Assembly (NCBI GenBank): GCA_963995525.1
Contig: OZ023218.1
Span: forward strand, 46,375,814-46,439,813
From: Escarpia spicata
Lineage: Eukaryota > Annelida > Polychaeta > Sabellida > Siboglinidae
Length of the DNA stretch: 64,000 nt
Reading direction: 5' to 3'
Below the pieces are notes generated by a model. The model saw only the letters and a program-made list of their open reading frames with translations. It was not told where the DNA came from and made no database searches. Both the position numbers and the translations under genes were made by a program. This document shows, piece after piece, positions 1-13,636 of the stretch. Position 1 is the first letter of the stretch; each line of letters opens with the position of its first letter.

Positions 1-2641
1 CTGGCTCCAGTACACCCTCCTCAGTCTTCACCCATCCCTGTCCATCATTGTAGGGCTTGGGTCGCCAGAAGCGAGGCTGGTTGGCCAGCTTGTACTTGGC
101 TAGTCGGTAGTTGACCCGGCCAACATTAAGTATTAGCATGGTGGGAGGAGAGCCAGGTCAACCTTGGACTTGGTGATGAGCTTCTTGTGTTCTTCCACCA
201 TCTGTATGAGCATCTTCTCTCGCACAGCATCTACTGATGTCTCGCGAGCCTGACCATACATGAGGCAGGTGAAGGCCTCCAGTTCAGCCATCACTTCCGG
301 GTTCACCGTCCAGTCATCAACAAGTTTCTTGAAAAACGTTGTGATACTTAGGGTTCTTCTGGAGCTTTTCCAGGGGTGCCACATTGCCTTTGTCCTTGAA
401 GGCGCTGGTGCAGTCCTCGCCTGAGAACACGTAGAAACCAACCAACGCACTCCAGTGACTTGGCCAGCTACGTCACGTTGACTAGATCCGGTGGTGCTTG
501 TCCATGCCAGTGTCGAGATGGATGGTGAGGCTGATGGAGTGCGAGTGGTGGAGCAGGATGAAGTATATGTCACTATCAGGAATTCTCACTACAGCCGACT
601 TGTATCCTTGCTTGATGGCATATTGGAGGTAGAGAACGACCCGGGTGTCACCCTCCTCCTGGTCTGAGGACAACTCATCGATCTCGCGCGTAGTCATTTC
701 ACCATTGGATGAGTCCAGCTGATGTGCCTTCCCCTCCACGATGGCAACCGCTGCCCCGCACTTCTCGAGTCGTGAGGCCACCACCTTGCTGCTCCAGACC
801 TGGAGCAGCAGGTGGCAGAGCTGTCGCTTGTTTTCTTCATTGGCCAGGAACAGCTTGAAGTCAGCGGGCTTCCTGGTGGACCGGCTATCGATGATGTACT
901 TCTGTGAGAAGCCACGGCGCAATCTCTCCTGTGCCTTGATAGAGTCTGCATGATAGCAGTCAGTGGAGAACACTAAGTTCTTTTTGGCAGCCATCTGGTC
1001 CAGCACCTGGAGGCAAATGTCACCGTTCGTCTGGGGCAGATTGGTGAGCACGTGTCAGAGAGCCATGCCATCCTGGATGTGGATCGAGTCTTGTGGGTAG
1101 GGCACCTCCTCGGGGGTGTCATTTAGCAAGAAATGTAGCTTGGAGGCCTTGTTCATTTTGGCAAAGAATCCGTCGGGGGTGCCAAGGCGGGGAGGAACAG
1201 GGGTGAGGGAGTACCACATCAGTTCATCAAGGTCGAGAGGCTCATCCAGGAGCTGTGACTTGATAAGAAGCATAAAGGCCAGGTTGCTCTGCTCACGGTA
1301 CTGAATGAGCTTTCCCTGTGTGGAGGTGAGCTTGACTGTCTTGATTGCGGCCTCCATCGTCTTCAGCTTCTGCTTCTTGATGGGTTCAAACTTCAAAGAA
1401 GGTCTCCTCAGATGACCCATTCTGGAAACGATCACTGATGAAGGGCTTCTTGGCTTCCTTACCAACTGTGTCAGTTCGAAGGACATCGATCTTGACCTCC
1501 TGGGAAACAGGAACACCGGATGCGACGTTGTAGAGCAGGTCTTTGTCAGGGATGACGAAGGGGTCGATGAAGTTCTGGGTAGCAGTGAGTGATTGCTGCA
1601 CAGCTTCCTCGCTCATCTTGATCTCAGCAGCCTCGCGCTCGCGATGCTTCCCTGCCTTTGGACACTCGGGGTCATTGCTGAGTCCACACATCTCGAGCAT
1701 CCTCTCAAAATATTGGGCATGAGCAGATTTGGTGCGGCACCAACGCTGATAAGCAGCGGACATTGAGAACAGCCATACTAGACCTCCTGCTGACTTGGCG
1801 AACTTCATGAATGTCCTCTCCATGGTTTTGTCGACTGTGCTGAGTGCACCGGGCATGAATGACTGTGCCATTGCAATGCCGCCCTTCTCAAGAAGCTCCT
1901 TTGCGCCAGGGTGTGACAGGTCGATGTTGGTGAGGAGCACCTCCAGCCAGGCCAAGTACCTGGAGTAGTTCGGGCCATCAAATGCAAAGAATATGTTAGC
2001 CATCTCCCCATTGCACTTGTGGTAGAGCTTGAGTTTGTTGGTCTTCACAGAATAAATGAGGCAGGTGTGTTCAATGAAGCCAAACCAGAAGGTAGGGGTC
2101 TTGCCCAGGTAACCGGCACGCACCTTGTCCTCAAACTCCATGTACTTGTTGACGATAATGAGAGTTGAGGGGTCCTGGAGAGCGAGGTTGAGGTTCTCTC
2201 GGCTGCAGGACTTGACCAGGTTGAGGAGGGCCACTTGGTTGTCTACATGGACGTTTTCCTCCTGTTCAAACTCCATCAGTAGCCGCTCCATCGCCTCACA
2301 GACAGTCTTCTGACAGAAAACGTCTTAGCATAAGCCTTCCCACTGAGGACACTGTTCAGATAGCCGCTGGTGATGAGGCCAGCCTCGAAGATAATCTCAG
2401 CGTAGCCCGAGCCCCTGAACTTGTGCCCAGTCACCATACCCATGTAATTCATCACAATGTGGAACTGCCCTGGGGTGACTACATGCGACTTGTACTTCTC
2501 TGGAAATTTCCATCTGAGGGGAAGGGCCTTCATGCACCCACCGAGGTCGAACGTGTTAAGGACGTACTTCTGTCTGACCTCGGAGGTAGCTTCTGCAGAC
2601 TGTCTCAGTTGGGCCAACCAGCCTTGCTTCCGGCGACCCAA
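1..2641 (-). pseudogene. Multi-frame remnant of a repetitive unknown protein family
   Basis: Read from the minus strand, consecutive open stretches at 2641-2276, 2291-1386, 1516-1055, 1051-482 and 573-133 overlap end to end in different frames, as expected for one intronless gene broken by frameshifts. Recognisable stretches include a motif of the form SSDQEEGDTRVVLYLQ followed by VVRIPDSDIYFILLHH; this EEADTR...DTDV-type pattern occurs in a PIN/FEN1-like domain of high-copy invertebrate proteins, by my recollection of the family. The reading frame runs off the left edge at the C-terminal VLEPV segment. The function is not known. It is probably a decayed copy of a multi-copy, possibly transposon-borne, gene rather than a host gene. 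Confidence 0.55.
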
Positions 2642-2834
2642 GCCCTACGATGATGGACAGGGATGGGTGAAGATTGAAGAGGGTGTACTGGAGCCAGTGT
2701 GGTCGTGTGGACCCATCTTGCCTCCCCCACTCATTGACTTGCTTGAGAAAGCTGCTGAGGAGGAGGAGGGAGAAGAGGAATATGATCAGCAGATTGACTA
2801 TGATGAGCTGCTTCTTGGCGAAGATGATGATTAG
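2608..2834 (+). pseudogene. C-terminal fragment of the same repetitive family, inverted
   Basis: This plus-strand stretch encodes the acidic C-terminal tail (RPKPYDDGQGW, then VWSCGPILPP, then an E/D-rich end) and stops at 2834. The first 90 bases are a close inverted copy of positions 1-91, where the same tail is read on the minus strand. The fragment therefore abuts the N-terminal part of an oppositely oriented copy at about 2605. It is a rearranged remnant without its own start. Confidence 0.5.
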
Positions 2835-5308
2835 TGTGTAGTGTCGAGGGTAAGTTTCGGGTAGATAGTTCTTGAGTAGACGTAGATACTGATCGTAGTG
2901 GATATGTTTTGTGTAGTTTCCTTTCTTCTTGGACTCATAATTAGCCCATTTTCTGCATGAAAATATGGTATTATGTGCATTTTGAAGCAATAAATGTGTT
3001 TGAATCGTCAAAATAACCATCTCAAGCGATTCCTCATGCCACAGTTATACGAAAAAGTGGGTTCATTTGTCTTTGTACGATGAATGGTTCAATAGTTATG
3101 GGTATCCTCGATTTTACCAGTCGCGCGTGACAAAATCCAAGATGGCCACAAAAGGACCCCTTTGGACATTATTTCTAAATGTGAACATCCAAATATGTTT
3201 ACTAGACACCTTAAAGGTTGCAAAAAAGTAAGTTTAATTTAGAAATCCACTGGGTGCATGGGGGGCATACCTTCTGACTGTACTAATTGTAAATGCCTTA
3301 ATTGTTCAATTACAATTCAATTACTTTCCCATCGTTTCTCCAATTGTGGGTGAAACTCCCAGAACTGTTTTTATTTCATTATGAAAACCAAGGCTGTTTC
3401 CCCCTGAAATCACCTTCCCTCTCATACTCCCCATTTTTGGGGGTGTTATAGTCAGACAGTGACTCTTTCTGGTGAACATGAGCAAATAACAGCTGTCTGC
3501 CTGTCCTGCCACAGTTCTTGCACAGTTATGTTTAGCAGTGTCTTTCCAAACAATCAGTCACCCATGGACAGGCACAGTGCCAACTAGTCTTTATTTGCCT
3601 TATTGACTTGGCACATTGGAAGCACTGATAGAGAGATAAAACATGGCTTCTCTTCCATTGGGGAGGGCATATAGAGCTGACCCATTGAAGCACTAGCTGT
3701 AGCAGGCTTCAGCAATTGACAAGTGTCAAGTAGGAGCCCAAGAACAAAAGATAGGCCTGTGGTCCAGTGCTACACAGGCTAGCTGTACTTATCTTAATTT
3801 AGTTAAATAAGGCTGTGCACTAACACTATCCTTTCACTGTGGAATTATTTTCTAGTAAGCTTGAGGGTAGCAAGGTGCTGAGAAGCCAATTGTGTGGTAA
3901 TGATATAAATGTGGGATGATCTTAGATATATATAATTAGTTATGTTTATATTATTTTAAGCGAAACAAAAATCCATTTCTAAGTTAAATATGACCGAGTT
4001 ACTGAATAAATTGCCAACCAATTGTAAGAATGTGTTTGAGCAAATGTGTCAACTAGTGAATCACGTTTGTGAAAGAAATGGTGCTAAGCAACACACAGAG
4101 TAGTGGAAGCACGCAGAGTAGGCTAGTTTATAGCTGATCAGAGGCAAAGCAGTGGCTGAGGCTGTAAAGCCAGGGTACAAAAGTAGTGTACACAAGTTGT
4201 GTACACAAGTTGTGTATACAAGTAGTGTTTACAAGCAAGGAACAATAGCAGGTACATCTAGAACATAATAAAAGATTCCTGCAAATGCGACACAAATAAA
4301 CACACAAATAGGTAGAAGACGCATATAAAGGCCCACACTGTGAAGCTGCCTAGAAACTTGTTGTTCACTCAAACAGTACACCAGGAATAAGGGTAATCAA
4401 CCACATGTGTGGACAAATACAAAAAGATGGATAGATTTTATTTAGAGCTAAGCTGGCATTTCAACAAGGATTTATTCTAATCATCTCAAAGAGAGAAAAA
4501 ACTTATTTCATGTCCACAATGTAAAATAAAATAGATTACAACATTTATAAACGTTACAGCCAATCATCAACAGCTGTTATTCACGTATGATTGACCGATT
4601 TATATGGCTTTATGCTAAAAGATTCAAGGATAAATTGTGGATGCTGAGAAATCGCATATATTTTCCCTACCTTCTTCTCCTCTACTTCCCCATATACAAC
4701 AAGTGTCATATTACTTGAAAACATCAATAAAAAAAACATTAGCTGCCCTGGCTATTGTAACTACTGAAATTTCAATTGATGCATACAAAATGTGGCTAAT
4801 GAAGGAATGTTCTTTCCCCAGGAACTGTTTGTGAACACAAAAAGTCTCTCCGTGTGCAGGTTAATTTGTCCCAGCAATCGCTGAAATCACCAGTTCCGCC
4901 ACTCCAACAACATAAGAACTTATGTGGGAAGTATTTGTCAGTATTCATCATCTCCAAGAATGAAAGTACATAGCACAGCGGCAAGAATGTGGACATATTA
5001 ACTTGCATGATAAGAACTGGATTCTGCTATAGCAGAGCATGAAAAGCAGAGTAGAAAGTTGCTTTGCACATCATTTTAAACATTTCTCACATTTAGTATG
5101 TGCACTGAGTGAGCAAACTGTTTGATTCTTTTAATTAAGGATGCCACTTTGTAGAACACTGTAGAAGGTAACATTTTCAAAACATTATTACATCCATTAT
5201 GTATTTATTTGCAAACACAGCTTTGTACTACAACAACACTGAAGTCTTGCTGCCTTCACGTGTTATAAAAAAGCAAAAATGGATATATTAACAAAATATA
5301 CAACCAAT
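2835..5308. other. Non-coding AT-rich stretch
   Basis: No open frame longer than about 70 codons and no recognisable protein domain was seen on either strand. There is a local cluster of GTGTACACAAGT-like short repeats around 4185-4230. Nothing else could be supported. Confidence 0.5.
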
Positions 5309-6043
5309 CAGGGATGGGTTCAAGTACTTGAGTACTTGTGTACTTAAGTACAACAAGTACTGTACTTGGGCTGGTACTTGTCATTTTGCTGAGTGCAGTA
5401 CTTGGATTTGGACTTGTACTTAACCATCAAAGTACTTGGACTTGGCAAGTACTTTTTACAAGTACTTTTTTACATTTGTGTTAAGTAGTTGGGTCTATCA
5501 GAAGGATTGAAAAAAATGGCTACAGTGAAAATTACTGTTTATTTATTCTTATTTTGTACAAAGCTTCATAACACAGTTCAAACAATTTTCAAAGAACTAT
5601 TGAATCCAAGCATCTATTACACTGTCCCAGGCAGTCTTTCGCCAAGACAGATGTAGGCTAACTGGTGAAAAGTTTCAACGGATCATGTTTGTGCGGTGCA
5701 ACAAGAAATGACTGTTGAGTGCTGAACTTCTCAATAGTTGATGCGAAATTCCCGTGTTTTATGCGTTGATGACTTAAATAAATAATGAATAAATGCATAA
5801 TACTGCTTTTGTGTTTTCACAGCTTTGATTTTCACCATTATGAAACAACGTAGCGTTCAATATACTTGACTGTACTTGACTGAAATTGTCAATGTACTTG
5901 ACTAAAATTGTCAATGTACTTGGTATTTGTACTTGATTTTTCACAAAGTACTATATTTTTTAGATAAGTAGTTGTACTTGGCAAAATTGAAAGTATTTGT
6001 ACTTGTATTCAATTACATTGTGCATGTATTTGACCCATCCCTG
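5309..6043. mobile_element. Non-autonomous hAT-like element rich in GTACTT
   Basis: The 735-bp segment starts CAGGGATGGGTTCAAGTAC and ends with the inverted counterpart TACATG..TTGACCCATCCCTG (near-perfect terminal inverted repeats of about 14 bp). Both ends are full of GTACTTG repeats (5320-5470 and 5865-6010). CAGGGATGGG-type termini with GTACTT arrays fit hAT-superfamily elements. The expected 8-bp target duplication is not visible (CAACCAAT on the left, ACTGGGAC on the right), so the ends may have decayed or the element may derive from recombination. No transposase frame survives. Confidence 0.55.
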
Positions 6044-6049
6044 ACTGGG

Positions 6050-6910
6050 ACTTATATTATTATTAATATATATCAATGATTTGAATGATTATATAACAAG
6101 CAACGTATTGAAATTTGTGGATGATACAAAATTGTTTAGAAGCATTAAATGTGATGGAGATAGACAGCATTTACAAGATGATCTTGACAGGTTGATGAAA
6201 TGGTCTAAAAAATTGCAAATGTTGTTCAATTTTGGGAAATGTAAATGCCTCCTCCACACAGGACATGGGAACGAAGATGTACAATATACAATGGGGGATT
6301 CTGTACTAAGTACTACTGCAAAAGAAAAGGACTTAGGGTTAACCATTAGTTCTGATATGAAGGTTTCAGAGCAGTGCGGTATGGCTGCTTCAAAGGGAAA
6401 TAAAATCCTTGGATTAATTAGGCAAAACATAACGTATATGAAAAAAGAGCTAATAATACTGCTGTACAAAACAATAGTTAGGTTTCATTTAGAATATTGT
6501 ATTCAAGAGTGGAGGCCATATCGCAGGAAGAACATAGATATGCTAGAAAGAGTATAGAGGAGAGTAACTAAAATTATACAAAATCTGAGGCATCTTAGTT
6601 ACGAAATATGCCTAAAAATGTGGTTTAACAACACTAGAGACCAGGAGATTGAGAGGAGATCAGATAGAAGTGTTTAAAATATTGAATGGTTATGAAAATA
6701 TTAATAGAAATGGTTTTTCTCAGTTAAGAAAGATAGAAGAACCAGAGGACATCAAGTTACATTAGTAAAGGAACAGTGTACATTAGATATAAGAAAGTTC
6801 TCATTCTCACAAAGGACTGTAAATGAATGGAACAGATTATCTCCTGATTGTGTTGGTGCTAGTAGCGTGAATGTTTATAAAAAAATTTGCACAAAAGGGC
6901 GGAATACACA
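6050..6910 (+). pseudogene. LINE reverse transcriptase 3' remnant (CR1/jockey-like)
   Basis: The open frame 6081-6557 begins at a reverse transcriptase catalytic motif (KFVDDTKLF, a variant of FADDTKL) and carries the downstream thumb region (KEKDLGLTISSDMK). After the stop at 6557 other frames continue with WFNNTRDQEIERRSD and then TVNEWNRLSPDCV near 6810-6850, which is typical of the C-terminal end of CR1/jockey-type elements. The 5' part, including any endonuclease, is missing. Clade assignment is by motif style only. Confidence 0.7.
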
Positions 6911-7764
6911 TAGATAAAAAGTACTGGACTCACGATAAGCCAAAAGGCTTCCTTGTCCACCTGACATCTAGAGTTAATTTTCTGGATGGCAATCTTGTTA
7001 TCATCATTACATTATGAAACAGTTGCACAGAAAATTAATATTGTGACTGTAACACATTCAGTGAAAACGTAAAAACATTGCAAGAGGCAAGAAAGTGAAC
7101 AAACTAAATTATACACAAAAAGATGCCACGACTCAGTGAGAGATCAAAGACGAGAGCTCACAAAATTATCACTGATCCAACACACGCTGTTTACCATCTG
7201 TTCGAATAACTTTCTTCAGGCAGGTAATTCAGATATATCCGAGCTAACACAAATCGCTTCAGAGACAGTTTCTTCCCCCACGCCGTGGCTGCATTTATAT
7301 TGCATTATCAGGGAATAAATATAAGCCTGAGCGACTGAGATTAATGGAATGTAATTTTGCCACATGTGTTTTATTCTTCTTTTATGTGTTAATTTTATAG
7401 CTCAGCCTAGCAATGTTAATGGATAATTAACTTTTAGACAATTGTTCATATGACAGTATAATACATGTTTGATATGACTGTATGTTTTAACACAAACACA
7501 CATTCTAAATTGACATGTATTTTATGTTGATCATGGCAATGCAGTATCTGTATAATCTTTATATTTATAAGAGAAGTGAGAAAACAGGAATTTGTACACT
7601 TACATAACAGACTCGAAGGGGTGACTCAGCTCATACGACAATCCTCGATAGCCAAGTGGGCAGTTGCACTGTTCCGCACCAAATGTCCTGTCTCGGCCTG
7701 TGTCACGGTTCTCAGCAATGTCAAGAGACACATCTTGAATCTTGGGGACAGACAGACAATGATA
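6911..7764. other. Non-coding stretch
   Basis: No credible coding frame; AT-rich sequence with scattered short ORFs only. Confidence 0.45.
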
Positions 7765-7766
7765 TG

Positions 7767-7797
<31 letters not shown>

Positions 7798-7802
7798 CAT
7801 AC

Positions 7803-7834
<32 letters not shown>

Positions 7835-7843
7835 GTATATGGT
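7765..7843. repeat. AT/ATAC microsatellite
   Basis: About 80 bp of imperfect (AT)n interrupted by ATAC and GTAT units. ORFs reading through it are compositional artefacts. Confidence 0.9.
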
Positions 7844-8035
7844 CAGTTATCACGAAACGTTCACAACATTTTTGTCTGATATAATCATTACAAAAATATA
7901 CAGCACGGTATTGTAATGGTGTTTATGGCAACCGTCTCGGTGAAAGGTGTCAAGGGAACCCAATTTTTATGTGAGTATCTTCATAACTATGGCCGATATA
8001 GTGAAATAAAGGGTATTTTTCACCATTTCACCATT

Positions 8036-8203
8036 TCACCATTTCAGTCATTTCTTGTTGCACCGCACAAACATGGTCCATTGAAACTTTTCACCAGTTA
8101 GCCTACATCTGTCTTGGTGAAAGACTTTGCCTGGGACACTGGGACAATGTAACAGATGCTTGGATTCAATAGTTCTTTGAAAATTGTTTGAACTGTCTAC
8201 CCC
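8036..8203 (-). repeat. Inverted copy of the hAT-like element interior
   Basis: The segment is the reverse complement of about 5576-5720 inside the hAT-like element, for example GTTGCACCGCACAAACATG versus its inverse near 5690. It shows a second, opposite-orientation fragment of the same repeat family 2.4 kb away. Preceding it is a short run of CACCATTT triplications at 8020-8045. Confidence 0.7.
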
Positions 8204-9204
8204 AAAAGTGGACAATACAGGGGTGAGACCACATTAGATTTCCCCATAGGCAGCCATTATAACGTTTCCTTAATTTCCTGTAAATTTTAACCAACTGTTT
8301 TCTTTAAATTTCTACACCATATTTACTCTCTATTCATACACATGCTGTGCAAAATTAGTAAAAATTCTCATACCTAAATTTTCCATAAACCACTTTCAAA
8401 CCTGACACCCCTTCATTTCTGCTAGAACCAGACAATGATATGCCCTAATGACATCATACAGCAAAATGACACCTGTGTCTATACGCAGAAAAGCACAATT
8501 TGACAACTGTCATAATTTGACAGTTCTGATACCACGCTGCAGAACAACATAATTTCTACTCAATCAACACTATACAAGAACTCTCAGAAATTCACACAAC
8601 CTGCATAATGCCATTTCTATTGGGAACTCTCTCGGAGGGTAATGGCGGATGAATCCTTAACGTGGTCTTACCCCAAATAGATTCGCCGAATACTGCAAAT
8701 CTTCACAAAAGTGACACAGTGCTGAAGCAACACATACATCCCGAACTAGGCACCCATCTGCTGAGGAACAATCTCTACTCTGCCATGAATAACATATATC
8801 AACAGGAACTCAGACCCATACCATAACATACTGAGTTGACCACAAAGAGAGGTTTGACTGTGCACAGCTTCAAATCCAGGCTGTTCTACATATCTATGGC
8901 ATATATATGCCGAAGGAAAAAGAACTACGTCTGGGATAACATTCTAGTTTTGACATATTGACTGGTTGCACAAATGTGCACAAGGTCCGTTTTTTTGTAC
9001 CTCTGTCTGAAAATCCGACGCCACCTTGTCTTCTCCTCCAATCATATGCACCGATTTGCATGTGCCATGTGCATTGTAGGATTGATATTTTGCAATTTCT
9101 CTCACACTTTGATGATATATTTAGTAATAATTTATGTTTTTATGATTAGGACATAGTTTGCTGATTGCATGAACTGTAAGATAGCATAACACTCAAGAGA
9201 CCAG
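8204..9204. other. Non-coding stretch
   Basis: Only short frames without recognisable domains. No feature supported. Confidence 0.4.
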
Positions 9205-10545
9205 ACCTGGGGCTGAGTACATTTTCATGAGTATGAGTACTATGAAGATGGATGAGTACGAATACATTGTTGAGTATGAGTACAAGTACATTCTCACGAG
9301 TACGAGTAAAAGTACAAATACATTTAAAAAAATTAATATTAACACATTTTACTCATTAATCTAATTTATATAACTCAGCACAAGTGAATATGCAATGGCA
9401 GTTGATTGATTTTTTGTTGATATTATAAGTTTGTAATTTATATTTTCTGATCGTAGATTACTGGTTTTAGAGAGAGTTAGCACATGTCCATATAACAGGC
9501 TCAAAATCCCCTTTGGACTTTTTAGTCAGGCTGCAGGCACCGGATTATACTAGTGTAGGAGGCAGTCTCACTGAGCCACCTTACCTCTACAGAGGAAGAC
9601 TGGCAGTTCTTGTTCTTAGCAGTTAGCACTGTCAGCCAAGAGGCATAATCGCCATTAGCCGTAAAAACACTGCTGGACAATAAACCTTGGTAGACTTCTG
9701 ATGCTGCATGTGTAATATGCAGCATCAGAAGTTTTATACTGAATATTTCTGTTACTTTGGATTGAATAAATTGTTACTTAATACAACCGTAGTTCACATT
9801 CATTCACATTAAACAACTGTTATTAGCCACTAAGTTTCCTAAATAGTTTTGTAAAAAGAGGTACACACTGTAAAGATTATTAATTTTGTTGGTCTTACTG
9901 AAATGTCCTATTACCAAATGTGTGGTTACCAGATCTTTAAAAATGACCATTAATTCTGATTATTTTGAATAGTTTTACCCAAATGTCCGATTACTGAAAT
10001 GTCCAATTACCGAAATGTCTCATTACCAAAATGTCTGTTGCCCAACTGTCCATGGCCAAAGTATCCTTTACCAAAACTTCTGGCTACCCTCCTGACTACA
10101 TCAAAGGCATTTCCTGTCTAACTGGTGGGTTAACTGGTAACTGGCTCTTTATGGACATCCTGGTGGCTTAGTTAAACAAACAGGTTGATGGCCTGAACAG
10201 ATAGCCTACAATTATTGTTTGCTTAACAGGGTGTTTCTGACTGGAAAAAGATTCTGTCTGTTGCCATGTTTGGGTATCATAGTCATGGTTGTCAGAGAAT
10301 GAGGGTGTACTATGTGTAGGGATGGTAAGGTGGTTTTCTATCAGAAATAACACAGTATTTAAAAAATAGTTGAACATTTAAATATTTCAGGAAAGTTTCA
10401 TTTTACAACTACAAATAATATATTTTCCTTAAGTACTCAGATGTACTCGTAAAATCTGTGTACAATGAGTACGAGTCCATGACCCATAAGTTTTATGAAT
10501 ACGAGTACTTCAATAATGTACTCGAGTACTTGAGTACCGAAAAAT
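9205..10545. mobile_element. Possible non-autonomous element with GAGTAC-rich ends
   Basis: Two blocks dense in GAGTAC/GTACTC words (9215-9330 and 10430-10545) bracket about 1.1 kb without coding potential; in the right block the words are partly in inverted orientation. This resembles the GTACTT-rich ends of the hAT-like element at 5309-6043, but I could not define terminal inverted repeats or a target duplication. A set of ATGTCC-ATTACC repeats lies at 9900-10070. Confidence 0.3.
9694..9732. repeat. Perfect 16-bp palindrome with 7-nt loop
   Basis: The arms 9694-9709 and 9717-9732 are exact reverse complements around the loop GTGTAAT. The hairpin lies inside the GAGTAC-bracketed segment. 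Confidence 0.85.
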
Positions 10546-12385
10546 TGTTAGTGAAACAGCATCAGTGATTTATACATTCATAATATATGACTGCTTGTGT
10601 AATTTACATTTGTTGACTTATATATTAAGCACTGCTGCATTAGAAACAACCATTCATTTATGTTATTGTGTGAGAGGAATTATTTTATTATGTAAATTGA
10701 TTATGTACGATTGTTACTGTGTTGCAAATATTGCACAAATAAATGTTGTTAGAAAAGTTAACCACATAGTAAAACAGTATTATTCAGATGCATAGATCAT
10801 AACATTGTGATATTTAAAATATTTGACAGAATGTATTATTTCTCAGTTAACTTTGAAATAAAATATAACTTTTCTGAACATAAATGGGCTTCTTTTCCAC
10901 CTTAAACAGGAATAACATCATTTGACATGGAAAATGCATTATTTGACATTGTATTTTTCTGAAACAGAATTTTGAAACATAAAATCAGTGTACCTACGGG
11001 TATACATGCATCACGTATATTTACTGTTAATTATTGGTAATTTCAGGGATTCCACATGACTGTTATTAATTTGCCAGTGTACCATGTTATAATGCATAAA
11101 GTTAGTATCTGGCCACATATTCATACATGTTTTAAATTTATTTATATTTCAAACGGACATCTGTGTTTAATTTGGTATTGAAAACACAGTTGCATACATA
11201 CGCACACAATTACTTCGCTCCTACTTTTTTAATTTGGCTCCTAAAAAATGTAGATAGGAGCCAGTTGGCCCCTAGACAAAAAATAACTTAGAGGGCTGCT
11301 ATGGGCCCGCTACCGTCGCGGGCCGAGTGTAGGCGGAGAAACTGGACAAAGCGTAATCTGGGCCCGCCACATCGGATCCCCGAGGCCGTGGGCCGTGGGT
11401 TGTCAACTTGTTATTCTAATAGGCATATTGTGTGATTTTGTTTCACGAATACTACATTAATTAGTTATATTTCACGTGTAGTTTCTAAACTGGTTGACGT
11501 ATATTGTATTACTTACTTCACAGGCATAGCAGATTTCTGATGTCAATAAACACTATTCCAGATATCCAGTGTTATTTGCGACCAATTCCTCGCAAGAATG
11601 CGACGTGAAATTTACTCAACAAACGGTGGCGCCACCTCACGGTGTCTGTATTATCGCGTCAACGGCAAAACATGCAAAACATCATCGCAGAGCTACTAGA
11701 GTACTGACCTCACGCGGACAGTTTGAAAAGACCTTTTAGCCAATGGGGTATACCTAATAATATTACCTATAAATCGGGTATGAACATGCTTTTTTGACGG
11801 ATTATTAACAAAAGGCGTGACCAGAAAAAAGGGTCATGAGCGATCAGTCCCATCGTCACCGGTGAAGATGGGGACTGATCACTTGGGCAACTGAGAGTTA
11901 CACCTAACAGTGTAATCGCGTGTGATTGTGACATAATTAAAATGTGCCGAGTCTCATCATTTTATCTGGTATTTGTTACACATTATAAAGAAGACAACTT
12001 GATTTCTTTGGTTGGATATCGGATCAATATTATAATAAATATAACGGAAATGTTACCCCCATTCGATGTCACATTCTGCAACCCCACCCAATTGACTACA
12101 TATTTATGTCTGATCCGATACGATGCTGGGCATGTGAGTAGGGCATACGATGTGTGTGTGTGCTACCAACATGGTCACGAAAGCGTTTAAATTTGCCCCA
12201 TCCCACCCAACATAAAAGCTTAAGCCCGAGCATTCGTAACCATGTGACTGAAGCACTTGAATATACGACGTAATGATCATCCAGTCATCCATCATTGGTA
12301 GGTCTAATTTAAGATATGTCAAGTCGAACCAAAGACAACACAATCGACATTTCGATGGTTTGGTCGAAGCCGTTGAAACGAGTGA

Positions 12386-12387
<2 letters not shown>
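10546..12387. other. Non-coding stretch
   Basis: No credible gene. A GC-richer island occurs around 11290-11400 and a DNA segment with CATCGTCACCGGTGAAGATG near 11850, but neither gave an interpretable frame. Confidence 0.4.

Positions 12388-12461
<74 letters not shown>
12388..12461. repeat. (AT)n microsatellite
   Basis: Uninterrupted alternation of A and T over about 74 bp. Confidence 0.95.
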
Positions 12462-12463
<2 letters not shown>

Positions 12464-12729
12464 TAAAGGTGTCAGTTTGTTTAACGAAGGTGTGTAAATA
12501 TAGTACAAAAGGCCTAATATACATGCCGATGGCAACGGCAAACCTTGACGTACGGCAATTGTAAGCGGCATAAATAAAAATTGCTCTAATTGGAATTGTG
12601 AGAGCCTGGAACACATACGGCAGCAAACAGCTCGAATGCAAAACTGCTCGACGGCAAAAACGTCGAAAATCGAAACAAAGGCGATTTTCTAAAAATTGCC
12701 GCTCGGCAAATTTACTTTTTCGCCAATAA

Positions 12730-12812
12730 GCGCGCACGCATGCACACACGCACGCATGTTCGCACACACACACGCGCACGCACGCGCGCGCGTGCATACA
12801 TACATACATTTT
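12730..12812. repeat. CA/CG-rich microsatellite
   Basis: Mixed CACG, CACA and CGCG dinucleotide tract ending in CATACATACATACAT. Confidence 0.85.
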
Positions 12813-13240
12813 ATCGACGGTTATACAACGTCGCAAGGTGGAAAAGGGGGGGGGCGAGGTGCTAGTGAAATGGTGCGGGTAACCTCCTTCTTCAGCAGCT
12901 AGATCGATGCTAAGGTTGTTGTGACGTATAAAGGGTAGTCCAGTCGACCCGTCACCGTCAGTCGGAGTACGGACGAAGTGAACGAGGTCGCGCGCAATAA
13001 CGTCGGGAGCACCGAGTCGCGTCACTGGCGTCTCTGCGGTAACGAACAAACATTCACGCTCACATTTAATGAGGAGGGGGGGGGGCAGAACATTAATTAT
13101 GTCTAAACCCCCCTGGGAAAAATTCCAGGGGGCAGCTGCCCCCCGATCCCGCGCCTATGGTGTGTTTTATTTTAGTTTTATTTTATTATATATGCTATAA
13201 GTATACGCCGCACGCACACAGAGACACCCGCGCACATTCA

Positions 13241-13636
<396 letters not shown>

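Noticed and set aside
11290..11400. GC-rich patch suggestive of an rRNA or promoter fragment
   Set aside because: No conserved rRNA motif could be identified and no gene follows.
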